From assembly GCA_013397115.1 (NCBI GenBank), contig VWZW01001651.1, forward strand, positions 413,147 to 477,146: a DNA stretch of 64,000 nucleotides, read 5' to 3'. The translations under genes were made by a program, and so were the position numbers. This DNA comes from Edolisoma coerulescens. Taxonomy: Eukaryota; Chordata; Aves; Passeriformes; Campephagidae. Every line of letters starts with the position of its first letter. Position 1 is the first letter of the stretch. The notes under the pieces are model-generated. The model was not told where the DNA came from. It saw only the letters and a program-made list of their open reading frames with translations, and did not search any database. Positions 49,173 through 61,600 of this stretch are shown piece after piece.

Positions 49173-51740
49173 TTATCTATGGTCTCCAACTGGTGGTATT
49201 TTCTTTCAATAATGCCTGCTGCCATAAAATTTAAAATAGACATAATGTATGTTTGAAATTATGTGGCTCAGAGCACAAACAATAAAGTGTGCAAAATCTT
49301 TTTTTGGTTGTGTGATCACTGTTAGTCAGTAATCAGAAAGACTTAACAAACACAAGGTGTCAAAACCTGACTGCTTTATTTGCAGCACACATACTGTGCA
49401 GTGTAAGAATATTTACAAGCAGATATTGGCAGGAGACAATTACAGAAGTTTAAAAAAATATTTTTTCCTTATGTGTAGGTACAAACCTGCCTGTAGACCG
49501 TAAAGGCAAGCATAACTTCTGAGTTTGTTTCTGAGAAAAGAAAACTCATGGTTCAAAAGTAGGATAAGTTATAGACATTAAATGGGAGCTACGAAGCAAG
49601 CATACACTGAATTTCTTTCCTAGCAAAAAAAGTCTAGATTTACAGTAAATTTACTTTCCTTCATGGCTTGAAAACTGCATTACATAAAAAAATTAAGTTA
49701 GATGGAGAGGAATAAATTTAATCAAAACACTGTTAGATAAAATAACTTGGATTTACGAGTCTGCAGCAGCTACTGCCAAAACAAAGCTGCTGTGATTTAC
49801 CAAAGCTAACAACATTCATTGTTTAAAAATCCAAAGGTAAAAAACTAACAAAACTTTACTAAATTATTTATAGTATTTAATGTGCCAAACTACTTTGTTG
49901 CAATGAATTTATTGAGTGGATTGCTTAAGACCATGTTCTTACTGTCTAAAAAAACCCTGAAAAGTAGAAAAATTTACCATGGATTTGTAAGACATCATGA
50001 CGTTAAAGACAATGATCACCCCCACTGCAACTGCATAAAATTATGCATACCACTGGAACAACTTCACTGCAGAAGTGAGAAATTTGCATTGTTTATTATG
50101 GGAGCATGATTTGGCTGCTCAACTTGTATAGGATTTGGATTTTGGACTAAGAACTGCTATTGCAAAATATCTGGGAAGATCACAGTGTGGAAGAGATTTC
50201 ATTTGGGCATTAGCATTGATAACTGTAAAAATAGGAATATGTGGAATCAGAGATGTTACAGTTTCTCTTACCATATGCTAAAACCACCATCGTTCAAAAA
50301 AATCACATTCCAGACCAATTTGATCTCTTTCTTGTGGTGTATAGAATAAATAAGAAAGTACCTTAGGTGATTTTACAAGTATTACAAGAGAGAGCTGTGC
50401 TAATCAATTCCTTTTATTTCTTCTTTCTTTTGCCTTATCTTGAACATAGAAATAGAAAATAAATCATAGTAACTATATTTCTCAGAAGTCAGTATCATTT
50501 ACTTTCAATAGACTCAGTAACACTGTTTAAACCTTGAAAGCTAATAAACATGGATTTGTAGAATTAAAAATATTGAACAATTGGAGAAATAGCTACTCAC
50601 AAAATTAAAGTTTTATAGCCCAAAGTTGAAGACTGTGTTCCACAGTTTAAATATTTCATATCTGATGTTTTCAGACTCTAGTACAGTGTGAAGTCTGATT
50701 TCGACTTTTCAACCCAATCCAACTTTTTGAGTTTGGTCTCAAAATCTAGATACTGCTACCTTAGATTCCTCTTTGTATTAAAAGGCTATCAACCTACAGT
50801 CTTTGACATGATTAACATGAGTTTTCTGTATGAACATGCATTAAAGGAAGCTTGAACTTGAAAATAAGCTCTGATATTACAGCATAAAGTCAGCAGGGGT
50901 TACTGCCTAAAAGTAAACCCAGCATAGTTTCTGGATAGCAACTGCCATTCAAGTCAACTCATATTTGAATCATTTTCTCTTCCACAGCTATGGGGTGCCA
51001 GAAGTTGTTTCTGACTATGCTTTGTATTTATACTCAAGGTAGGAGTCAGTCTTTACATCTGCAAGCCAAGATACCAGGGTTTTTTGTGTTTTGGGTGTTT
51101 TTTTTTTGTCCAATTAAGGCCAATGTACTTTGCTGGGGCTATCAAAAGTAGCAATTATGAGGACATCTATGACCAGGAGCAGTTTCTATTAAAATGCATC
51201 AACTGATTAAGCTGTAGCAGTAATTGGAGAGAAATAAGTTCACAACTGAAACTTGTCGTTTGAGTTAACACATTGTTTTGTTGTTATGGGTGGATTTAAG
51301 AGCCCTAACTTCATAATTAGACCTGGTGATTTCAAAAGGTCTTTGGCAAAACCCACAACTGACTCCACACCTTTAAAACCTATGGCTATGCTTATTTATA
51401 CAAATTAATTATCAAGGCTATTGTGTACTGTTTTCACTGATATCAAAGGGATCATTGGTTGAATAAGATGCTGAATAAATGCAGGTTAATAAAACCATAG
51501 AAGACAAAAATGCACAGTATGTGTTGAAGAGAGGCAAGGATATTACTGCGTGTCTATATACATTGCATCTAGAATCACAGACTATTAAAACATAAGCATA
51601 TTGGAATACAAGGATATCAGTCCCATCAGTGAAGATAAAATAAACCCAGGCAACTCGCAAAGCAGATACTTTCTTAAGTAGCTGAGAAATGGTGACTCAA
51701 AATCCATGACTATTAACTGTAAGACTGTAATACTGTAGGG
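49173..51740 (-). other. NPAS3: intronic sequence without recognised gene
   Basis: AT-rich unique sequence. Nothing is recognised. Confidence 0.55.
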
Positions 51741-51817
51741 AACTCTCCTGCTCTGGCAGGGGGATAGATAAGTTGACCTAATGGCTCTTTTCCATTTCTA
51801 ATTTCTCTGATTCTATT
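51741..51817 (+). mobile_element. old CR1 3'-end fragment
   Basis: CTCTCCTGCTCTGGCAGGGGGATAGATAAGTTGACCTAATGGCTCTTTTCC followed by CTCTGATTCTATTA parallels the CR1 3' end (CCTGCTCTGGCAGGGGGTTGGACTAGATGACCT...CCCTTCCAACC...ATTCTATGATT). Only the last ~77 bp remain and they are strongly diverged. Older and of a different subfamily from the CR1 copies at 19126 and 28585. Confidence 0.7.
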
Positions 51818-54489
51818 AAGTCTTGGTATTTTCAGAAGAATTCAACTGTTTTCCAGGGCCGCTGAGACATGAGAATGTAGGCAATTCCTTCCTGTAAATA
51901 ACACTACTTTTCAAACAGTAAAAATAGAGACTAGGAGGGGACATTAGGCCCAGTTTAATAAATTCTAAGCTCGGGCACAGCAGAAACTCTTTTTTCCCTA
52001 CACTTTTCCTACTGGAGTTTAATTAAGATTGACAAAGCACTAACTTTAAATCAGCAAGGAGATCCTTAGATCCATTTTGTTGTCAAATATGCTTTCCCTG
52101 CAAATGGCAGGAGTAACACATATCATTTCACTGATAATGTTTTAATATCCTGCATTGAATAAAACTTTTTTTTTAATCAAGTTGCAATGGTAGCACTAAA
52201 CTACACAAGGGGCTTGGGGGTTGCAGATGGCTGCATTACTCTAAATGTTCAAGCTTGACTGACCCATTTCATCAGCACTGTCAGAGGCTTGCACTGATAC
52301 ATGTTGACAACATTTAATCTTAAAAAATTGAAAGAAATGAATTAATATGCAAATTTCATCAGCTTTGTAATAAAAATGTCCTTGAAAAAAAACAGAGAAC
52401 ATGACCCCCAAGGAATAGTGTGAATTATCCCAGCTCAATTCTTTAAGTTAGTCAGAGGTATGTGGGTCCGCAAGGAAATCAGCGCAGATTTGACTTGGAA
52501 ATAATTATGATGAAGAACAAAACACAAGCAGGTTGAATAAATGTAACAACTTGGGAAAAAGTCTTAGTCCTGTTTGTTATTCACTTTGAATTAACAGGAT
52601 TAGGTTTAGTTTTTTGAAAATAAAGGAACACTACCATGTAATTTTAACACCCAAGTAATGTGAAAACAATTTTTTCTTGCTATCAATTTTAGTAGGTATT
52701 AGAAACAGCTCTTGGAAAAACAGATTTTTTTTTTCAGTACAGTATAGCTTTTGGTACTGAGTAACTCAAGCCGTGAGATTCTGTCTGCATGTGCAAGTTG
52801 GGTAAAGACTGCTATTCCTTCAAAAAGAGAAGAGACGTCTGAGTGCAAATCAGGAAGATGAATGGAAATTTTCCTGGACATAGACACCGATGAGATAGGA
52901 AACAACCATCTCTAGAAAGGAGTAAAAATACAGGTGTTTCTTGTCATGAGATAAATGCTTGCATTAATAAATAAATATTTTCCATTTTGCAATCTAGCAT
53001 GCATAATTTAGAGTTACAACACATTTGACTGCAACAAGCAAACTTTTCATTTTGATTGTTATTATTTGAAGCAGACTTCAAATTTTGAAAGATTTGGCAA
53101 GCCTGAATGAACAGGAAACAGCTTTTTCTTATTCTGGTGAGTTGAATTCAGGTGTTTAGAAATCAAATTCTGAATCACCAATGCTTACTTCAGTGAAGTC
53201 AAGCAAAGTTCTGAGAAGTCAGCAGGTTTCTAGATAGCATTCAAATGGTCACTTCATAGTAATATACCTGCCAGGCCCTTATTTCATACTTCTAGTGTCA
53301 GTCGTACTATTTCCATAGCAGTAAAAAATCTACAGCCAGTGCCCTGCCCAGCTCCTCTGTCAATCACATTGTAGTTTTTCCACTTCCTTTTTGTTTAGGG
53401 TAGAGAAGTCTTTGAACATAAGGTTTGCAGGAATTAACTCACTGCTGTACTTAGACTCCTTGGAAAAGAGGTAGTCCAGGTCAATATGTTTTAACAGCAT
53501 GTTTTCAAAATCAAAACTCCACTACACATGAGCAACTTCCAGCCTAGAAAACACAATCTTTCAGAGACTCTAAAATAAGTTGTCGTATTTTAAATTTCCT
53601 TGGAAGACAGACATACTAAAATACAGACTATGATCAACCAAATGAATCTATTATGTCAGCTTTTGTGGTTTTCTACAAAACCATTTTAAGTTTCTCCTTT
53701 CTCTTCTAATCTACAATCAGTAAAATCCCACTTTTATAGTGCCCTTTGCACCTGTATGCATAAAATGAATAACCTTGCAGTTTAATTATGCAGTATCTAT
53801 CAATTTTGAAATGATATAAAGTTGCAGATAGAAAAAGAATAAAACCTCTTTAAGAATCCAAAATTAATACATGTCAAACTCAGGCTAAATCTTAATCTTC
53901 TTGCAACATTTCTCTGAAATAGATGTTCTTTTATCACCTGGCATATCAAGACCCACTGGAAAAAAAAGAAAAAGCATTTGGTTAACATGCTGGGGAACAG
54001 CACTCTCTTTTCCACCTCACTTCAGGCTATTCTTGAAAGATCTGAACAGTTGTATAATAATGAAAAATGTGCAATACTTGTGGGGCATTGCTTGTGCACA
54101 CATACCTCCGCCCACGCATTCATCATTCCGCAGGTATTGTCAGTGAAAGTTTAATTGCATAAACACTCTGTAACTGTCCTGTCATATTTCTTGTCAGTCT
54201 GGATTCCCTCTCCGGGCTCACTATCTCACAAAACTATAATTGAATTGCTACCAAATCACAAGAGGGCCCCAAAAAAATAAAATCTTTATGAATAGAATTT
54301 GTTTCCTATCAGCAGATTTGACAAATTGTGGCAGAGGAAGGGCCTTAGCGATAATTTCTGAGTTTATTCTAAATCCAGTTATTTGCTGTTTGCTCTTATC
54401 TGTTCTTTAGAATTTTAAAGCCCCAGTGAGAAAAAAATCCCAAACAGCTCAATAGTAGTATTTTTCCAGGTCCTGAAGAGACCAGTAGT
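51818..54489 (-). other. NPAS3: intronic sequence without recognised gene
   Basis: Unique AT-rich sequence. The part 54170-54440 is repeat-free and a possible conserved element, untested. Confidence 0.5.
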
Positions 54490-54513
54490 AAAATAAATAA
54501 AATAAAATAAAAT
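54490..54513. repeat. (AAATA)n microsatellite
   Basis: Alternating AAATA/AAAT units over 24 bp. Confidence 0.85.
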
Positions 54514-57500
54514 GCTGCTTTAGCCTTGGCTATGGCTAAGTATTGCTTAAACAAAAGATAATCTTAATTTTGAAATACAGTGAATATCAGCCTGCAATAT
54601 CTTTCATATCCACTTACAGTCACTTTATTTACTTATTCAGGTCAAAAGACACCTTTTGCAAAATGTCTTGCTTTGAATGTGTAATCTATGTCCATGTTAC
54701 TATTTTTTGACTGCGTAATACTTCTCTGTACATTCGATTCCTGAGTAGATAATGAAGGTAATGACCAAATAAACTTAACACAAAGGTGTGACACATACTT
54801 TGTTAGTGTACTGTGAAACTGGAATGCAAATTAAAATATAACTTATGTTAATATTTTCAGAAAAATGCATCCCATTAGGCTAGAAGTTGCTCATTTTAAG
54901 TTGAAGCTGATATTTTTCTGATACGCATTCTGATTTTATTCTAAGCGAGTCCTAGTAAATGGCAGAAAATTACAACTCTAGCAGAAACCTGAAAACATTG
55001 TTCATTCCACTTTAAAATTTTATTAGCAGCAGGTGCATTAGAAACATATCCTAATGAATAACTTTTAAATGGGACAGAACTTCAACTGGATTGACAACTG
55101 TCTGATTGTTTATGTTTTTTAAATGTGCTTATCAAAATCACATAGGATTGATGGGTGTTTTTAGGTGAAGTTATGTTTTAGCAAGAGACTTAATTTAGGA
55201 CTAAGGTTAAGGCTGAGGATAAATGAGTGCATTAGATGATTAAAGAACATTTGTCTTGTTGGACACTTTAGTAATTTGTTTATGACGCTTTCAAAACAAG
55301 CTGTAAAAGAAAAACGAAAAGCTCAGGTTTTAGCCAGCCTCTCTCAAACACAAGCCCTGAACTAAAATCAATTGTTTTTATGCAGAATTAAAAAATGTAT
55401 TAACTTTTTACAACTGTGGTTACAGGATACAAGCACATTTGATGAAAATATTTAAGATACTATTTTCTCCCTTTTTTCTCCCTTTTTTTTTCCTGGTTGA
55501 AATCTCTGACAGTCTTTCTTCTCAGTTGAAGAGAGATGGAGTTGCAGAGTGGAAGAATGAGATTTCTCACCTCTTTGCAAAAAATCTTATTAAAGATTAT
55601 TTTACCTTGCTTTTACAAGTTTTTATTTTGCAGTTTTTAATAGTGCTAGAATTATTCAATGTCCTTTCTAGGAGATAAAGTGTTATTATAAGAAATAGAT
55701 GCCTCAGGAGAAATAAAATAGGAAACCTTATACTAAAGCCTTTGATCTTTTGTGCGTAGGTCGCTGATTAAAACGTGATTTAGGTAAGCAGTTAATTAGT
55801 ACTATCATTTGATGGCTTATTTGGACTGGACAGGGGACCAACACTTCCCGTGCCAAAAAAGTCCATGAAAATGGACTCTAATTGGCACTACTGCATATAT
55901 TCACAGGAAAACACCTGGAGCCTGGGCAGGGCCCGGACTGTGAACTGTCTTCCCACCCCTATAGAAAGTCATTGGAGAGGAAGGCTGGAGAACAGCAAAG
56001 CAACAGCATGGGAAAGACTACACTGCTGGTGCCCATGCTGAATGTGTTCTGTGGGTAAACAAATAATCTCATTCCCCAGGGCGGTCTCCATCTGGCACCT
56101 ATCACCAGAAGGAAATTCACTCAAAAAAAAGAAAAAAGGAAGCTCTGTTATGATGATAGCACAACTACATCTTTTCATTCAATGTTCTACAAAACCTTTA
56201 AGGGTAATGTGCTTTGATAAGATACAGTTAATGAAAGAACTAATCCTAATCACCTACACTGAACTAGATTAGTACTGTGTTTCAGTCCTGCCACATTATC
56301 ACCCAATAAATGTTCAGTCCTGGAAGGGACTAGCCAGCGTGAGGCTCTTCAGGAGCACTCCCACAGACAGTTTATGGGTTTGTGCAATAGCCTGACTATG
56401 AAAAGCTTTATCTTTGTGACTGGCATAGATGAGGACCACTGTCACCACTGCAGGTGGCACTGTCGAGCCCCTGGGCTGCCCCCTCCCTGTGCTGGGCACT
56501 TTGCAGGCACAGAATACACGGCTCTCTGATAGCTGACCTGCTGCTGCTGGAGGGGTGGCCAATTCAGACTTGAAACATCAAGATTCAGTGGCACAGAGCA
56601 CTCAGGGAACAAACAAGGGAACGGATTTTTTAGTTGCCCTGCAGCTAGTTGAGCAATTTACCCTGGTGAAAAATGTAAAATGTAATAAAATCAGAGAGAC
56701 AGCATATCCACTTTACCTGGTGATAAACAAATAGAGATGATAAAGTTCGATGACTTATTCATAGTGGTCATATCCTATTCGTGACTGAAAACCAAGGAGT
56801 ATCTGAGACAAACTGCCTGGGAAAAGCTTCAAGAACTGGAAGCAACAAACCTTTCACAGAGAAACAATGTTTTCAGGCTTTTCCCAGTGTGACCATGAGT
56901 AAAATTGTTCACTGGAGGCAGACATTCCTTTCGGCCAGTTCTGCCTTTTGTGATCTCTGCCCCCCACAGAGCTGAATCGATACCAAGTAATATCATCCTT
57001 TGTATCTCTGCTGTTTTGTGTATATAAAGAAGACAGAATTGTGTAATTTTGACAAGAACAAGGTTTTAGTCTGTAGTATGATGAATTAAACATAACTGAC
57101 TTACAACAAGCCAAGAGCTTTAAGCAGTCAAGTCTGATCTGCTCAAAATCTCAGATTATTAAGCATCGGTACTGTTCTACTCTACTCTGAAAAGAAACAG
57201 CCTATGCAGCTCCAATTAGAAGTATAATATTTTAAAAACAAGTTAATATCAACATAGATTAGGTAAGTAAAGACTGTAGTGCCATTTTATGTTAGAGAGG
57301 AGCACAAAAAAAAATCTTAAAATTATTTTTTAATATAACAATTTCTGGGTTTATAACTCTAAATTTAAAATGAGAAATAAACACAATGTGTAGATCATAA
57401 AATAAATACTAAAATAATAATAAAAATTAAATGATTCTGTGATTTACATTTTACTTAGAGTAGGCATCAACAAATCTGTCAAATGAAAAAAAAAATCCCT

Positions 57501-58604
57501 ACAGTTAGAAAATAGATATAATGAATATGGCTAATGGTAATTACTTTGGAAAGATACACAGTATCATAAAGCAATATTTAGAAGGAATAAATAGGAGGTT
57601 GGAAAGACAAGATGAGTGGTGGGGGCAAGAGTAAATGAGATATGAATTTTTAACAACAGGATGGAGGAAAGAACCAATGTAATTTAAGGCTACACAGGTG
57701 AATATGGAGACAGAGTAAAATTATTCTTTTATTTGGGAAAATGCAGCATTCACATGAAACTAAGGGACAAAACTGAAAGAGCTGAGAGAAGAGCACAACA
57801 TAAGAATTATGAAAGATTTCAGAACAAAGCACTTGTGAGGGAAGGATGAAATGAACATTATGGTCGTGTGCAAAAATGAATGGAATATACTCTAAATAAA
57901 CACATAGACTGAATATCACAAGTAACTGTGAGAAGATGGAAACACAATTACTCTGATTTTTCCAAACTCAGGCGTACGACCGAGAACAATACCACATAAG
58001 ACTAGGGATATTCAGGAAGATAAGTTAGCCTTCTTTCTCAAAACCCTTCAGCCAACATAGAAACACACTTCACTGGAGCTGACACAGACACATGATCAAT
58101 GAAACAAAAATCTTGACCTCAGAGCCCAAATCAAATAGATCTGAAAAAAGCAGTTGGGGAAATCAATACAGGCAAGTAGACACTCTCCAGCCTACTTTGC
58201 CTTTGTGTTTGTTTTTATTGAGGGAGGGAAGGAGTACAGTAGAAGGTCCATGCAGTCTCCAATCACCCTGCCATAATATTAGTTTCTTCTTGCCTGTTCC
58301 CAAAGAACTTACAAACCACACTAACTACTGGTCTGTCCAGAGTGCAATAGAGATTCTACCGGTTGGTCTTCCTGTAGTTATGGAAGAGTTAATAGAATTT
58401 CTGCTTGAAAATCAAGTCTGTTAAAATATGTGTTTATCACAGTACATGGGGATCAAACGAAAGCAAAGGTAGATTGTTCTCCTGTTTATACTGATTTGGA
58501 ATTTCAGAGTATACTAACTTCACTTGCCTAATTTTTTGATACAATAAATGCACTTGCAATCGGTGATTTCACAACTTATCATGTACGCCTTATACGTACA
58601 TAAA
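54514..58604 (-). other. NPAS3: intronic sequence without recognised gene
   Basis: Mostly AT-rich. A locally GC-rich patch at 56310-56570 carries an 82-codon minus-strand open frame (56314-56562) that I do not recognise. No transposon is recognised. Confidence 0.5.
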
Positions 58605-58642
58605 TATTTTCATACATATACACACACTTACACATACACTGT
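58605..58642. repeat. degenerate (CA)/(TACA) repeat
   Basis: Imperfect CATA/CACA units (CATACATATACACACACTTACACATACA). A low-grade microsatellite. Confidence 0.6.
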
Positions 58643-61600
58643 ATTCAGGCACTTTCAGGTGTTTATATTTCTGTCTAGTGGACCTACTCTATGGCCTAGT
58701 TTTGGCAGAGACATATTTCATCTTCAATCCAGCAGATAACAGTTCCAAGTTATCTGCAGGATTTTTCTCTATTTACTTTGTATGAACATGGAAATGAACT
58801 ATATGATTACTTGACATACGTTAAACACAAATTCTACATTTGAATTCCATGTATTAATTGTGACTAAAGACAACAGAGGTTCCCCACGTGTAGAATGCCA
58901 CGATATTGCAAAATTTGGTAGAAAGAAGAAAAGCTGCATTTATTCTAAGAACGCATTTCTATTTTAGAACAAAACATTACAAGTTAGTCCCGAAGGATTA
59001 CCTACGGCAAAGGAACCTAGAAGAATATAAACCTAGAGCCAAATTTAGCTCTGTGGTAAACAGAGGAAGCTGAGCCATGATTATTATAATTAGGAAAAAT
59101 CTATCCACTTGCAATCGCAGTTACACAAATCCCAGGTTAACAGGCAGAAGAAATGCCAATGTTCTTAGGAAGAGTCAAATCCAGACATCTCAACCTCACC
59201 AGTATATGATTACAGAATAAATAAAATTTCCCTACAGCTGAAGATTTGTATTAATATTGTTGACATCACTATTGTGCCTTTTAAAGCTAACTTGTGGCTG
59301 AAATGAAAGCAAGTTTTAATATTAGCATGCATACAGGTCACTCTGATACTATTCTACCACATAATGATTCCAGAAATCTCTCAAAGATTAATGATGATCA
59401 CATAATTCCAGAAAGTCAGCACTATATATGTAGAAATATATTGGTAATAAAAACCAGTCACTGTTGTGCCTTTCCCCAGTTGGGGATCTCTCACTTTTCT
59501 TTGATTTCTAAAGGCTTCAGATCAATAACTGGAGTGACATTATTAACAGCTCCCTCAACACCTTGGCCAGCACTAATATTAAATCCATTATACCTTCTGT
59601 TTGACATTTGCAGTACAGCAGAAAGTGCTGTAGATACAGTCAAGCTGCCTTGGGAATGGGGTTGGATGCAGGGTTAGTGAGATGGCTTCCCTTGCCTGAC
59701 TCTAAATTCATCTCATTGATAGAAAACTTCAGCTATTCAGAAAACTACACTAGGCAGTAAATAATTCACCTGTCAAAGTGGGTAAAAAAAAAATCACTTT
59801 CACACTCTTTTTGAAATACATTACCAAAGGGTCTTCAAAAAATATTTGACATTCCTCATTGTCATCACGTTTACAGATTTTAATAGGTATCACAACACAC
59901 ATCACAGTGTTTCCAAATGAATGTTTTACTAGTGAATGATGTTAGAAACACAGACAGTTGTTTGGTTTGTAGTTTTAACTTTCACAGTAAGTTTCTTAAG
60001 GCATTTATTTTACGTTGTAGAAACCATGCAATAATATAGCTCAGTCAACCTGAGCAAAATTGTCAGACAAATTAACTGGCAATTCTCAGGGTATTTACAC
60101 TGGCATACCTCATATCTGTATTTAATCCCTCAGCATGCCCACTCACTGTGGCATTCCCTAGACTCTAGCTCTGGTGTTCTGGCTGAGCTACATTCAGGAC
60201 AGAACATGACATGGGAAGCTATGTCTAGGATATCCTTAAGTTCCTCTTTGTGAGTACTTCAGGGCAGCTTAGAGTAGATCACAGAACAGTGATGTTTTAA
60301 CATGACTCCTCTCTTGGCTGTACCTCTAACATCAGGAATTGTGAACCTGAGCTGTTCAGGGATGGCTGTTCTAGGAGTCTGGAAATCAGTCAGAAAGAAA
60401 CTGAAAATTCCACTATCAGACTATCATTGCTGGCGCACAAGAACGGATAGAAATATATGTAGTGGCTGTGTGCTCAGGTTCATCCTGACACTATAATTCC
60501 ACAGCCTGTTTGCATTTGCTGTAAATGGTTCTCTTAACTACACTTCCAGTATCTGTCCAACTAAAAGCTGCAGAGAGGAGGAAATGCTAAGCAAATGAAA
60601 ACAGAAATGAAAGAAGCAGAAGAGGGTGGCACTATATGGGGAGAAGGGCAGCTCATCAAAATATTCTTTGACCTGATGGAAGATTCTGACACAGAGTTTA
60701 GGAAAGAACCTTGCTCAACAGAAGAAAATAAGACAACAGGAGCAACAGGTTATGTAGGATATTCTCAAGTACTGTGACTTCACAAGAAGTGAAGCTCTTG
60801 TGACAGCACTTGAAATCTTGCTGTCATGGGAGGCAGCCATTCCTGCGGCAGGACTAAGGCCATCACAGAGCAAGGCTGCAGCTTCCTTTCCCTTTGGCAT
60901 CCTATGGGCTTGCCTTCCCTGTTGCTTTTACAGATAGGGGACTCTGACAAAAAACTCAGAAGATTACTGCTGAGATGATTTCAACGGTGTCTGCTTGCTA
61001 CCTCTCTGCCATCTTTCTGCCTAAGGTTGCCAAGCATGGTGTGTCTGCTTCTCAACAGCTGCAATTCACAGTTCAGATTAGCTACTAGTAAAACCACCAC
61101 TGATTTTCGCTTATATCAGTATCCTGGCTGTGAATGTTACGGCTGGCAAGTGACAGTGCCCGTGCTCTTCTGTCCCTTCTAGTGGCATTAATCTGTGGCA
61201 GAGGTCATAGTGTGTAAGCAGGGCAGTAACCTCCTAGGTGCCTTTAACAAACTCCAGAATCTTAGTCCTAGTAAACCATTCTTGTCTGAATGTGTGATCA
61301 AAGAAAAAAGTAAAACAGAAATTGGGGTGGATGTCTCCAAGGCTCTGGGCCCTATCCTGCTCTTTTGGTTGTTATTACATATGCCTACAATAAATCCTTT
61401 CCCTGTTAAAAGGGCTATTACAACATACAGAGGAGTGCCTTCTATAGACACGGACGACTCTGAGCAATAATAGCTGTCTCCAGTTGATTCTTCTGGATAG
61501 TTACCCAGATTTAAGGTGAATTTTGCAACAGAGGAGAGATCCATGCTGCTTTAGCACTGCTGCTGGGAATACCCAAACCAACAAATCTGAAACTGGCTTG

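Noticed and set aside
49133..49190. Third false duplication at the N at 49172
   Set aside because: The flanks of this N are not duplicated, so there is no evidence beyond an ambiguous base.
58092..58424. 110-codon plus-strand open frame
   Set aside because: No family resemblance and no gene structure around it; treated as chance.
59294..59677. 127-codon plus-strand open frame
   Set aside because: Long for this window, but it has no recognisable domain, no retrogene poly-A, no splice support and AT-rich ordinary composition. One such frame in 64 kb on six frames is expected by chance.
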